Of a DNA stretch of 64,000 bases, positions 32,758 to 45,240 are shown piece after piece. Each line of letters opens with the position of its first letter. Within the stretch, counting starts at the first letter, position 1. Under the pieces are notes generated by a model. It saw only the letters and a list, made by a program, of their open reading frames with translations, made no database searches and was not told where the DNA came from. Made by a program: the position numbers and the translations under genes. The stretch is from Eustoma russellianum (taxonomy: Eukaryota > Streptophyta > Magnoliopsida > Gentianales > Gentianaceae), in NCBI GenBank assembly GCA_036186865.1, contig AP025069.1, positions 18,103,447 to 18,167,446 of the forward strand, written 5' to 3'.

Positions 32758-34394
32758 ATGACAACCACAAACTTCAAAACCGAGCAAGAAGGTATATTCA
32801 GTCAAAGGCCTCCTCTCTTTGACATTGAGTCTTTTATTCAATGGAAGTTAAGAATGAAACTTTTCCTTATGGTTATTGATATTGATATAATGGTCCATTA
32901 TAGAAGATGGTCCATTTGTTCTGTCAAAATTATCCACTGTAGATGGAGTTACACTAGAGGTTGTTAAGCCTAAACAAGAGTATACTAGTGATGATAAAAA
33001 GAGACTGAGTATGAACGCTAGAGCCATGCAATTACTTCTAAATGGGCTAAGTAAATGTGAATCTAGCTATGTGTCAAATTGCTTTAGTGCTCAAGAAATG
33101 TGGAGAATTCTTGAGATGAAACACAAAGGGACTAGTCAAGTAAAAGAGTCCAAAATTAACATGCTTATGTCCACACTTGAGTCATTTAAATTATTGCCAA
33201 ACGTTGTCCATTGTTGATATGGATCTACGCTTGACTAACATTTACAATTCTCTTGAGTCTTTTGGCAAAGCCTTCTCTATGCAGGAAAAGGTCCAAAAGG
33301 TATTACGAAGCCTACGATCCGAATGGGACCCTAAAGTGACGGCTATAGAGGAAAGCAAAGAAACCAAATCAATTAAAATGGAAGAAATAATTGGATCACT
33401 TAAGGTATATGAGAACAAACTCACTATAAGGAAATCGGAATCATCATCAAAACAAGGTAAGACTATTGCCTTTAAATCAAATGAATACGTCTCTACTTCT
33501 TCCGATCACGTAGATGATAGTGATTCTGAATCAGACAACGATGACTTAATTCTATTGGCTAAAGGCTTGAGAAAATTCATGATAAAGTCATTTCAGAACA
33601 AACCTAAGGCTACTTCCACTAAAAAAAATAAGAACAAAACAAATGACAAGGACGTTAAATGCTACGAATGCGGTAAACTTGGACATTTATCATATGACTG
33701 TCCTAACAAGGACAAGCAAACAAACAAACACCTTGACAAGGATCGGACCAAAAATAGACTCGTCTTAGAACCTAAGCAAAGGAAAAGAGATCTCAAGGCC
33801 TCCACTTGGAGTGACACATATGATTCTGAGACTGATACAGAAGAGGAGACTGCACAAGTATGCTTTGTATCCAAAGCATCAAACAAGGTATCCTCTGATT
33901 CTGACTCTGAGCCTTCATATGATGATCTTTTTAGTCAGTATTTAGAATTTCATAAATTTACTAAGACTCTCGCAAAAGAAAAGAAGCGATTAATTGAAGA
34001 CAAAAAGTTGTTAGAATCTTCTAACACGAATCTTGTTGCTCGATTAAACGATTCAAAAGAAGAGTCGTCATGCATCATAAATGCATTAAAATCAGAGATC
34101 ACATCATTGACAACACATAACAATGAAATGAAATCCGAGATTTCAAATTTGAAATCAAGAAATACGGACTTAGAGAAAATGATGAAACAGTTTGATACGG
34201 GATCTAACATGCTAGATCGCATTATTTTATCGCAAAAACATGATGGTGATAAAACCGGATTAGGATACATTAAGACAAATGAAGTATCCATTAAACCAAC
34301 CAAATTTGTCTTGTCTAAGAAAGTAGACACACCGAAAGCAAACACGGCGTCTAAGATGACGCAAAGACCCCCTCTCCCCTCATGCAAAATATAA
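32758..34394 (+). pseudogene. Gag of + strand copia, frameshifted
   Basis: Starts MTTTNFKTEQEG at 32758. The N-terminal capsid-like domain (FDIESFIQWKLRMK) is broken by frame changes near 32895-32960 and 33195. The frame 33177-34394 then holds the rest of the capsid region, an acidic Ser/Asp stretch, a CCHC knuckle (CYECGKLGHLSYDC, ~33660-33700) and a long coiled coil (~33960-34190, KKRLIEDKKLLE then repeated heptads). The coiled coil after the knuckle is characteristic of SIRE-like Gag. The minus-strand copy at 63691-63993 matches the coiled-coil end. Confidence 0.83.
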
Positions 34395-34398
34395 TTAT

Positions 34399-34662
34399 GT
34401 GCGATATAGACATGAGATGAAACAAGTGATGCATACACGACATTCATTCCATCCATCTAGATCACGCACTATGCACACCAACACGAGGACATATCAAAAA
34501 CGAACACCATATGATACGCATAGAGGAATTCTCGGCCAAAGGCCTAAAGTCCACTCACCATATGTCTACTACATCGCTCCTTCATCTGCATTCTTACCAT
34601 TTGCTAGACCGAGAAAGATCACCCAAGAATGGGTACCGAAAGGTACTTTTACTAAGAGGTGA
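34399..34662 (+). pseudogene. Gag-to-protease linker of + strand copia
   Basis: Open frame rich in Arg/His/Ser ending in a WVPKGT motif, typical of the linker just before the copia protease. It stops at TGA 34660-34662; the in-frame sequence after the stop continues as linker, and the protease frame is +1 relative to it. The minus copia has the same stop and spacing. Confidence 0.65.
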
Positions 34663-34717
34663 ATAACTAACTCGCAAGGACCCAAAATTAAAAGGGTACC
34701 TAAATCATTCTCGTACA

Positions 34718-35212
34718 TTGCAGGGAACTCATACATTAAAAGACACATCAATCAAATGGTTCCTTGACAGTGGTTGCTCGAGGCACATGACGAGTGACCC
34801 AAGCTTGTTCACAATGTTGAAAAAGGTCACAAAAGGCGGATCCGTGACCTTTGGAGACAACAATGAAGGAAGAATCATCGGAAAAGGTACAATCGGAAGT
34901 CCAACCACCCTTCAAATCTCCGTCGTCTTTTTGGTAAGCAACTTATCCTATAATCTTCTTAGCATCTCACAATTTATTGACAATGGTTTTGATGTGTGTT
35001 TTACTCATCCATATTGCAATATAATAAATAAAAATAGAGAAACAGTTTTAAAAGGAAAACAGGAAGGAGACATGTTTACACTTTATATGGATGACATGTT
35101 AGACGCTAAGGTTAAGTGTTTTATATTAAATGAACCTAACGTTAATTTGTGGCATAGACACTTAGGACACATTGGCATTTCTACACTTGAAAAACTCCAA
35201 CGAAAGAACCTA
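34718..35212 (+). pseudogene. Protease and integrase zinc finger of + strand copia, cut by family-1 insertion
   Basis: Protease carries the catalytic WFLDSGCSRHMT (~34759-34795) and GDNNEG. The integrase zinc finger begins LWHRHLGHIG (~35148) and is interrupted after KLQRKN by the family-1 element. The listed frame begins with TTG, not ATG, so it is not a real start. It continues at 44101. The catalytic Asp is intact here, unlike in the minus-strand copy. Confidence 0.83.
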
Positions 35213-36407
35213 TGATGAGCTATAGCCTAACCTTGTGGATACAAACACTGATGATGACACCTCACTGCCCCGCATAGGTCCCATGACAAGGAGTATGGCT
35301 AAGAAGTTGTTGCATTGTGTTGAATCATTTCTTTATAGGCATGAAGAGGATGAACCAAGCAGAGATGATGTCCATTGGGTTTATATGATACAAGCTTTGA
35401 TCTAGTTGTATCAAAAACATGTTGTACATATCTTTAGTTGTTCTTTTTAATATTGTTGGTTGGTTAACCTTGTTTTAGGATAGTTTGTGTTGTATTATTG
35501 CTTTGTTTTTCAGGTACACGTACTTAGCTTAAAAATGCAATTAGAATCTGAATTTTTGTTCAAGCAAGGAGGTGATAAGCAAGTAGCTTACAAGCAAGGA
35601 GGTGACAAGCACACACAAATCTGAATTGTTCTTCACGCCAAACATGGATGGACAAGCTGCTCAAAGCATGAACTAATTGGGAGAAGTCTTGCAAATGTTC
35701 AAACCAATCAAAAAACAACTTGAAAACAAGCAAGCAAGCAGCACCAAAATTGATCCAATCAGCTCCTTGAAGATTACCGCTGTTTAAGGCATAATTCACT
35801 TGGAAATTCAAAGTCAAACTTGCAACCAATCAAAGGCAATTCAAACCAAGTTGTTCAAAGTATTATCCAATCAAAATTGATCAAGAATTGTGGCTGAGAA
35901 CAAGCATGGAAGCACGGCAAAACAATTCAGCTTTCTTGGAACCAAAATTGTTCAAACAAGTTACCAAGCAAGCATGTTCCTTTTAGACTTATACTTTGTA
36001 CTTTAAACCTTGTTCCTTTTGTAAATTTCGTTGGTTATAAATAGATTAGGAACCTGAATGTACAAATTAGCACAATTCAAAAACATTTCAATCAAAATTT
36101 CCTTTAAGGAATTCTCAACTTTTCTAGTTGAAGTTTAAACCACTAATCGGTTTCTTTCAAGTTCATAGCCTAGAACTTGTTAGTATTTACTTCATTTTTG
36201 GTTTACAGCATCTTAGGGTCTCAATGAGGTTTTAGATGTGTTGGAATGCCAAAGAGGAAGAGGTGTTGGCATGAATTGAGCCAAGGACAAACGGTTACAG
36301 TTCAAGGGGTGTCATTGTGATGTTCTTTGCCATAGCCGAGGTTCAAATCAATTTGGAATAGAAGACAAAGTCTTGGAAACGTTTTCTAGCCTTTATTTAG
36401 CTCATCA
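35213..36407 (+). repeat. 5' LTR of complete family-1 element
   Basis: 1195 bp. TATA box TATAAATA at 36036-36043. The first 190 bp are a copy of the pol tail, without function at this end. Confidence 0.93.
36036..36043 (+). promoter_or_regulatory. LTR TATA box (family 1)
   Basis: TATAAATA ~370 bp before the LTR end, conserved at 43724-43731 in the 3' LTR; transcription would start ~30 bp downstream. Confidence 0.6.
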
Positions 36408-36409
36408 AT

Positions 36410-36421
36410 TGGTATCAGAGC
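36410..36421 (+). promoter_or_regulatory. Primer-binding site, tRNA-iMet (family 1)
   Basis: TGGTATCAGAGC two bases after the LTR. Confidence 0.93.
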
Positions 36422-38176
36422 GTTGGTTAGTCTTCTATTCATGATTACATTGTTTAACTTGCATAAAAATGATGCTGACCAAAAACCGTGTAGTAAACTG
36501 TTTTTATGTCCATTTAGAATCTGTTAATTTAGGCAGTTAGTTTATGTTTAAAAGTGTTTATTAGTTAGTTTACAACAGTTTGGTAAGTTAGTTTAAGTAG
36601 CAAAAACCGAAACCACCACAAAAAGAACTTAGACTAGTCTTAAGTGTTGTTAGAATCTGTTTGTGTAGTTTAGTTAAAACCGTGTGTAACTTGTTGTTCT
36701 TGTTCAATATAGATTAGACAATGTTCATTAGGTCCTAATCTAGAAGTTTAAATGGTAGTTTAGTTAAGTCCTTAAAACAGAAAACTTTGAACACAAAAAT
36801 AGATTAGTTGATAGTTTAGTTTGTAATCAAGTTGTTAAAATCTGTTTTTAGTAGTTGTGTGCAAAATGTTTTAGACGTTTTAGTTGCTGCCTTATTTATC
36901 TTAGTTAGACTAGATTACAACATAGTTTAAAGGTTTAGTTGGTTGTTTAGTTTAGAACAAGAAAATCCGAAAACTAAAGAACAAAAAAAGTAGTTTTAGT
37001 TAACTATGTTTGCTGCCTAGTTTCTAGTTGATAAACGTTTGTTGAGTAGAATATAAAGACTTGCATCTAGTACCATCTAGTTTAGAAACTGTTTGCATCA
37101 TAAAAACGAAAGCCAAAACAAAAACAAAGTAGAATAGATAACTTAAAGTCAAAACAAAACAAGTTAGTTTAGTTTGCATCAAAACTGATTTCCATTAGTT
37201 GTTATAGTAATCAGCCCTTATAATTGCATTTAGAAACAACTAAGTTGCATTTAGCTATCTTAAGATTAGTTAGATCATTTGCATCAAAAACAGAAAAACA
37301 ATTGCCAAAACCGTGTGTTTAGAACAAGTCTTTAAAGCTCATTTGAAATCTTGGTGAATGCTAATAGCTATATCTTTTTGTTGATTTCAATTGTTTCAAA
37401 CAACTTGTTGGACTTAGATACATCCTAGAAGTTAGGAATTGTTTAAGCCCCCACACTGTTAAAAAGCTGTCCAATTGTTGTTTTAGATCAATTTCTGAAG
37501 TTACCTTGCACTATAATCAATTTGAACTTGTTGTAATTGTGAATTGATTTCTCACCACACAGTGTTTAGCCGTGTTGTGTAAACTTTCAAATTCCAAATA
37601 CAACAAACCTTGTGCAATTAAAGGCCGTGAGCAATGACTCATGTAGGCCGTGAGCAGTAGCCTCACAACAATCAAGCAAACACCCCAAAGAAAGAAAATT
37701 AAGCTTGATTGAGAAACACACGAGAGAAAAGCCATTATTTGTCAACAAGTAAGAGGGCAAGACAAGAGAGAATTGCACAAGAAAGAAAAGTGAGGAAAAG
37801 CCCAAAATTGAACATTGCAAAAGGGAAATTCCTGTGCAAAGCTCAAAAGCAAGAAAGTGCCAAAGAAAAACCCAAAGTGTTGTAGATTTGAAATATTGAA
37901 AGTTTCTAAAGCAAACCCTTGCTGACACTTTGTTTGTGTGCTTTTACTTTCACTTTACTTCAATTGATAATTGCATATGCTGTAAAGTAAATTGAGGGAT
38001 TGTCTTAAACAACCCCGTAGATTTCATTCAGCCAGAACAACAATTTGACTTCTGTGATTTTCTTGAATCCTTAGGAGAAATAGTCCAAATTGCTGTTTTG
38101 AACAATTGTCAACATAAAGTAGAGTATTTGCATCTTGTCAATATTTTAATTGGCTTTTGAGATTGTTTTCTGAATC
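36422..38176 (+). other. Leader of family-1 element
   Basis: About 1.75 kb with no supported gene. The first kilobase is made of degenerate GTTTAGTTAG/AAAACAGAAA-type words. A weaker version of the CRM leader motif (GGATTGTCTTAAACAACCCC) is at 37997-38016. Confidence 0.75.
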
Positions 38177-41100
38177 ATGCGTCCCCAACAGAAAGATAAT
38201 GCACCACCCCCGTCCCCATCTACTCTTGTTCCATCCCCAGTCCCTATTACCCTAGAGAATATACATCAAACACTCACTTTCCTTGTTAATCAGTTTGGTT
38301 TAATGAAAAGTGACATAGAGGACAACAAACAGAGGATAAGCAAAGTAGAAAAGCCAACCTCAGATCAAAAGGAACCTAGTATACCTTTTCAAGAAGGCAC
38401 CTCTTATGGTAATGAGTCTCATGTTGAACGTAGAAAAGTCACATCACATAGAGGTCGAGGTAGAGGTCGAGGTAGTAATGGTGGTCGTAGGAACATTTCT
38501 TTTGAGGAGAGATTTGATGATCTCCCTGAGTACAATGAAGAACACTATCCAGAAGAACGGTATGATGAATGTCAGCCTGATAGAGATGAACATCTTGAAG
38601 AAGAGTTCATTACTACTAAACTGACAATACCCTCCTTCCAAGGGAAAAGTGATCCTGAAGCATATCTGCAATGGGAAACGAAAGTAGATCATATGTATTC
38701 TTGCACTAACTATTCTGAATTGGCCAAAGTGCGGTGTGCAACTTTTGAATTTGTAGATTATGCTTTACTCTGGTGGGAACAATTGAAGAACACCAAGAGA
38801 AGAACAAGACAGCCCCCTGTTGTTACTTGGTCCGAGCTGAAACAAGAGATGAGGAAGAGATTCATATCTCCTTCCTATAAAAGAAGCATTTTCCAGAAAT
38901 TGCAACAACTTTCTCAAGGTAATAGATCTGTTGATGAATTTTATAAAGAATTAGAACATCTGCTTACCAGGGCTAACATAGAAGAAGCTGAGGAAGCCAC
39001 AATGGCTAGATTTCTAGCTGGTTTGAACAAAGAAATTGCATTTAAGGTGGAACTTATACCTTACTCTGATCTCGCTTCTATGGTTCACATTGCTGAGAAA
39101 GTGGAAAAACAATTGAAGGTTAAAACTTCTAACCCTTCTTTTCGGACTAATCCTTTGAGTTTTCCTAGAACACAGTCCAGGACGCCTTTCTGTCCACAAC
39201 AAGGTCAAGGCCGTGGATTCCAAGGAAAATCAACCCAGAATATCCAAAATCGTCCAAAGCTTCCAATCACTGATAAAGGCAAAGCCAAGGTGGAAGGTAC
39301 GCCTAATGTTAAGGCTCATGATATTCAATGTTTTAAATGCTTAGGAAAAGGTCATTTTGCTAATCAATATCCCAACCCTAAACGCATCTTGTTTATTGAA
39401 GAGTCTAATGAGTATTATTCTGAGGAAGAATTGGAAGAGAGTGAAGAAAACAATGAAATTAACAAACATGTGAGGAAGAAGAAGAGCTTAGTGAAGAGAT
39501 TAATGAGTGTGAAACAAAAGAGTTCTTAGTTGTCCGTCGAGCTCTAAGTGCCCAAATTAAAACTGAAAAACCTGAAATACAAAGAGAGAACATATTCCAC
39601 ATTCACTGTATGGTTAAAAAGAAAGTATGCACTTTAATCATTGACTCCGGTTCATGTACCAATGTTGCAAGTTTTGAACTTGTTAGGAAACTCGAGTTAC
39701 CTTTAATTAATCACCCCCGTCCTTATAGACTTACATGGCTTAATGAGTGTGGTAAAGTTAAAGTAACAAAGCAAGTCCTAGTTTCTTTATCAATTGGTGG
39801 GTATTCTGCTGAGGTGTTATGTGATGTAGCCCCTATGCAATCAAGTCATATCTTATTAGGTAGACCGTGGCAATTTGACAACAAGTTTACGTATGATGGT
39901 TACCTGAATAGATATTCTTTTAGGCATAACAACAAACTGTTCAAATTAAATGCCTTGCCCCCGCACAAAGTCTTTGAGGATCAACAACGAATGTTAAAAA
40001 GCCATAATGATCCAAAAGAAAAGGAATTGGAAAGCATTTTCATCAAAGAAAACCAACTGAAAACGTCTCATCTTAAAATTGAACCGAAAGAAATCAAAGT
40101 TTCTGTTGAACCATCTCTAAAGAAAAGCGCATTCTTTGCATCTCAAAGCGAGGTATTCCATGCTATCAATTCAAACAAAACTGTTTATGTCTTGCTTTAC
40201 AAAGAAACTCTGTTCTCTTCATCTGAAATACCATCTACTTTACCAAGTGAAGTTGCATCTTTACTTCAAGAATTTTCTAGCTTGTTTCCTGAAGGAGATC
40301 CCCCAGGTTTACCACTTCTAAGAGGCATTGAGCATCAAATAGATTTCATTCCAGGAGCTGTTCTACCAAACAGACCTGCCTATAGAGCCAATCCAGAGGA
40401 AACTAAGGAAATCCAAAAACAAGTTGAGGAATTATTGACCCAAGGTAAAGTAAAAGAGAGTATGAGTCCTTGTGCTGTTCCTGTTATCATTGTCCCTAAG
40501 AAAGGTGGAACTTGGAGAATGTGTACTGATTGTAGAGCCATAAATAAGATCACTCTGAAGTATAGATACCCTATTCCTAGGTTGGATGACATGTTGGATA
40601 TGTTGCATGGGTCTAGATGCTTTAGCAAAGTAGATCTTAAACAAGGATATTTCCAAGTGAGAATTAGGGAAGGTGATGAATGGAAAACTGCCTTTAAGAC
40701 TAAATTTGGATTGTACGAATGGTTAGTTATGCCCTTTGGTTTAACCAACGCCCCTAGTACTTTCATGAGGTTAATGAATGAGGTCTTAAGGAAATTCACA
40801 GGGAAATTTGTAGTAGTTTACTTTGATGACATTCTTATCTACTCCAAAACCCTAAGTGAACATCTGATCCATCTTAGAGCTGTTTTTGTCACCCTACAGA
40901 AAGAAAAGTTGTATGCTAATTTCAAGAAGTGTTCTTTCTGTCTGGAGAAGGTTACATTCTTAGGATTTGTGATTAGTGCTGAAGGAATTGAAATGGACCA
41001 AGAGAAAGTTAAATCCATAACTGAGTGGCCAACCCCTAAGTCTGCTGGAGATGTTAGGAGTTTTCATGGATTAGCTAGCTTCTTTAGACGTTTTGTGAAG

Positions 41101-43078
41101 GATTTCTCTACCATAGCTGCACCCTTGAATGAGTTAGTCAAGAAAGATGTAAGTTTTGAATGGGGAGAATCACAACAACAAGCCTTTGAGGAACTTAAGA
41201 AACGTCTAACTGCTGCACCTATCCTGAGATTGCCCAACTTTGATGAAATGTTTGAAGTTGAATGTGATGCCAGTGCAGTTGGCATTGGAGCTGTATTGCA
41301 TCAAGGTAACAAACCTGTTGCCTACTTTAGTGAGAAATTGAAAGGAGCTTCCATAAATTATTCAACCTATGATAAAGAATTGTATGCCCTTGTCCGTTCT
41401 TTACAAACTTGGCAACATTATCTGCAACCTAAGGAATTTGTGATTCATACTGATCATGAAAGCCTTAAGTATCTAAAAGGTCAAGGAAAATTTAACAAAA
41501 GACATGCCAAATGGGTTGAATTCATTGAACAATTCCCTTGTGTGATCAAGTATAAGCAAGGAAAAGAAAATGTTGTTGCTGATGCATTATCTCGTCGCTA
41601 TACTTTGATTACTACTCTTTCATGTAACATGTTTGGTTTTGAGTCTATCAAAGAGACGTATCATTCTGATCATGACTTTAGTTCTATCTATCAAGCATGC
41701 ATTGATTCACCTTTTGCTAAATATTACTTGCATGATGGTTATTTGTTTAAAGAACATAAGTTATGTGTACCGATGTGTTCATTAAGAGAGTTGTTGATAA
41801 AAGAAGCTCATGGAGGAGGTTTAATGGGTCATTTTGGCTGGTTAAAAACTTTGGAAACACTTAAGGAGCATTTCTTCTGGCCGCATATGAAAGCACATGT
41901 TTATATGGTATGTGACCAATGTATTACTTGCAAACAAGCAAAATCTAGAACACAACCACATGGATTGTACACTCCCTTATCTGTTCCAAGCTCACCTTGG
42001 ACTGATCTTTCTATGGACTTTGTATTGGGATTGCCTCGATCCAAAACTGGTAAAGATAGCATCTTTGTTGTTGTTGATAGATTTTCCAAAATGGCACATT
42101 TCATTGCATGTAAGAAAGTTGATGGATGCTATTCGTATTGCTGATTTGTTCTTTAAGGAGATTGTTAGATTGCATGTCATGCCACGTACAATTGTTAGTG
42201 ATAGAGATACAAAGTTTCTAAGTCATTTCTGGCGTGTTTTGTGGAGTAGACTTGATACTAAATTGTTATTTTCTATAACTGCTCACCCACAAACCGATGG
42301 TCAAACTGAAGTTGTTAATAGAACTTTGTCTCAACTGTTACGTGTTGTCAGTCAAAATAACTTAAAGAATTGGGAAGACTGCTTAGCTTATATTGAGTTT
42401 GCATACAATAGAGTTGTTCATAGTGGAACATTGCATTCTCCTTTTGAAGTTGTTTATGGCTTTAACCCTTTGTCCCCGCTTGATCTTGTTCCCATACCTG
42501 TTCATGAACGTGTTAGTTTAGATGGTGAACGAAAAGCAAAACTTGTGAAAGAATTGCATGAAAAGGTTAAGTCACAACTTGAAGCTAAGAATAAAGTGTA
42601 TGCCAATAGAGCCAACAGGAATCGTAAAGTTGTTATATTTGAGCCTGGTGATCTTGTTTGGTTACACTTGAGGAAAGAAAGATTCCCTAAGGAAATGGAC
42701 TCAAAGTTGAAGCCAAGAGGCGATGGACCGTTCAAAGTGTTGAAACGGCTTGGTGATAATGCCTATGTTCTCGATCTTCCTGAAGAAAGGTATGGTCCTA
42801 TCTCTAAAACTTTTAATGTTGCTGACCTTTCTCCATTTAGTATTGATTCAGATTCAAGGACGAATCCTTCTCAAGTGGGAGGGAATGATGAGCTACAACC
42901 TAACCTTGTGGATACAAACACTGATGATGACACCTCACTGCCCCGCACAGGTCCCATGACAAGGAGTATGGCTAAGAAGTTGTTGCATTGTGTTGAATCA
43001 TTTCTTTATAGGCATGAAGAGGATGAACCAAGCAGAGATGATGTCCATTGGGTTTATATGATACAAGCTTTGATCTAG
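38177..43078 (+). pseudogene. Gag-Pol of family-1 element with two frameshifts
   Basis: Starts MRPQQKDN at 38177. Domains: RG-rich segment, Gag domain (~38640-39110), zinc knuckle, acidic linker, protease DSGSC (~39643), RT YFDD (~40822), RNase H (CDASAVGIG, ~41265), integrase HHCC (~41805-41940) with MDFVLGLP, SDRDTKF and GQTEVVNRT, GPF module, and a tail GPMTRSMAKKL of ~63 residues encoded inside the 3' LTR. Defects relative to the left copy: one G lost at 39460/39461 after gag, one G gained at 42121-42128 in integrase, and the last Cys of the knuckle changed to Tyr (39368-39370, ANQY). Otherwise well preserved. Confidence 0.9.
42875..42885 (+). promoter_or_regulatory. Polypurine tract of family-1 element (within ORF)
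   Basis: GTGGGAGGGAA immediately before the 3' LTR, read as part of gag-pol (QVGGND). Confidence 0.87.
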
Positions 43079-44095
43079 TTGTATCAAAAACATGTTGTAC
43101 ATATCTTTAGTTGTTCTTTTTAATATTGTTGGTTGGTTAACCTTGTTTTAGGATAGTTTGTGTTGTATTATTGCCTTGTTTTTCAGGTAAACGTACTTAG
43201 CTTGAAAATGCAATTAGAATCTGAATTTTTGTTCAAGCAAGGAGGTGATAAGCAAGTAGCTTACAAGCAAGGAGGTGACAAGCAAGGAGGTGACAAGCAC
43301 ACACAAATCTGAATTGTTCTTCACGCCAAACATGGATGGACAAGCTGCTCAAAGCATGAACCAATTGGGAGAAGTCTTGCAAATGTTCAAACCAATCAAA
43401 AAACAACTTGAAAACAAGCAAGCAAGCAGCACCAAAATTGATCCAATCAGCTCCTTGAAGATTACGGATGTTTAAGGCATAATTCACTTGGAAATTCAAA
43501 GTCAAACTTGCAACCAATCAAAGGAAATTCAAACCAAGTTGTTCAAAGTATTATCCAATCAAAATTGATCAAGAATTGTGGCTGAGAACAAGCATGGAAG
43601 CACGGCAAAACAATTCAGCTTTCTTGGAACCAAAATTGTTCAAACAAGTTACCAAGCAAGCATGTTCCTTTTAGACTTATACTTTGTACTTTAAACCTTG
43701 TACCTTTTTTAAATTTCGTTGGTTATAAATAGATTAGGAACCTGAATGTACAAATTAGCACAATTCAAAAACATTTCAATCAAAATTTCCTTTAAGGAAT
43801 TCTCAACTTTTCTAGTTGAAGTTTAAACCACTAATCGGTTTCTTTCAAGTTCATAGCCTAGAACTTGTTAGTATTTACTTCATTTTTGGTTAACAGCATC
43901 TTAGGGTCTCAATGAGGTTTTAGATGTGTTGGAATGCCAAAGAGGAAGAGGTGTTGGCATGAATTGAGCCAAGGACAAACGGTTACAGTTCAAGGGGTGT
44001 CATTGTGATGTTCTTTGCCATAGCCGAGGTTCAAATCAATTTGGAATAGAAGACAAAGTCTTGGAAATGTTTTCTAGCCTTTATTTGGCTCATCA
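42886..44095 (+). repeat. 3' LTR of complete family-1 element
   Basis: 1210 bp. Contains a 15-bp tandem duplication (AAGGAGGTGACAAGC at 43269-43283 and 43284-43298) absent from the 5' LTR. TATAAATA at 43724-43731. Pol stop at 43076-43078. Confidence 0.93.
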
Positions 44096-44100
44096 ACCTA

Positions 44101-45240
44101 ATACGAGGATTGCCTAAACTTGATTTAGACAACTTTTAGTTGTGTGAATCTTGCATTAAAGGCAAACAAACACGCGAGTCACTTAAGCCTAAAAATGAAA
44201 TAAGCACGACTAGAGTTTTAGAATTATTACACATTGATTTGTTCGGTCCTAATCGCACTACGAGTCTCGGTGGACGTCATTATGCATGTGTGATTGTTGA
44301 TGATTTTTCTTGTTATACTTGGACTTTGTTTCTTGCACATAAAGATGATAATGCCGTTGAGATTGCAAAACTAATAAAACAACTTGAAAGTCAATATGGT
44401 TTAAATATGAAAAAGATTAGAAGCGATAGAGGCGGTGAATTTAAAAACAAGGACATCATTGCATTTTGCGAAGAAAAAGGAATCAAACACGAGTTTTCAC
44501 CACCTAGAACTCCACAACTAAATAGAGTAGTAGAAAGAAAGAATAGGACACTACAATAGATCGCTAGAACCATGTTATGTGAAAATAAATTGCCTAGATT
44601 TTTGTGGGCGGAAGCTGTAAATTGTGCATGCTATATAGTTAACCGCTTGTCTATTAGAAAGAAAATAAATGAGACGCTTTATGAGATATTAAATGATCGC
44701 ATGCCTAAAATTGATTACTTTTATGTGTTTGGTTGCAAATGCTTTGTTTTAAATACGAAAGATAATTTAGATAAGTTTGAATCTAAATCAATTGATTGCA
44801 TCTTTGTTGGGTATTCTGTGAATTCAAAAGCATATAGATGTTATGATCCCATCACTAGGCAAATTCTAGAATCCATTCATGTGAAGTTTAATGAATTTGG
44901 TGAGATTGGTAAAGATAAAGAATATTACGATGAATTTGAATTAAAACCCGTATTGGATGATGATGATGATACACTAGAAATGCATGATCACTTAGAAATG
45001 TATGAGAACGTAGAAAATAATCAACCAAGATGGCATAGAGATCACCCACACGATCTCATTATAGGCGATATCACTCACGGTGTGCGACCACGTAGAAGAA
45101 TAAACGCGGATGAAATAAGTCAATTTCATGCCGTGATATCCGAAATTTAACCTAAAAATGTGTTTGATGCTTTGAGTGATTCTTCTTGGATTGGTGCTAT
45201 GCATGATGAACTTAATCAATTTGTAAGAAATGATGCATGA
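44101..45240 (+). pseudogene. Integrase of + strand copia, with nonsense mutations
   Basis: Continues from 35212. The zinc finger ends LCESCIKGK and the catalytic core follows (HIDLFGPNRTTS, VDDFSCYTW, SDRGGEFKN, ERKNRTLQ). The C-terminal region has GKKxFVLN-like and HDLIIGD sequences. In-frame stops: TAG 44137-44139, TAG 44557-44559, TAA 45148-45150, TGA 45238-45240. The first is CAG in the minus-strand copy, so it arose by C-to-T change. Non-functional. Confidence 0.86.

Larger units (their letters stand above)
35213..44095 (+). mobile_element. Complete CRM-like family-1 Ty3/gypsy element
   Basis: 8883 bp. TSD ACCTA at 35208-35212 and 44096-44100. LTRs 35213-36407 and 42886-44095 with perfect 8-bp terminal inverted repeats TGATGAGC/GCTCATCA. 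PBS 36410-36421, PPT 42875-42885. By eye the LTRs differ by about 16 substitutions (~1.3%) and a 15-bp duplication, so it is older than both family-2 copies and the Tekay. gag-pol carries two frameshifts. Confidence 0.94.

Noticed and set aside
34659..34723. GT...AG segment between copia linker and protease as an intron
   Set aside because: Removing it does not bring the protease into frame in either copy.
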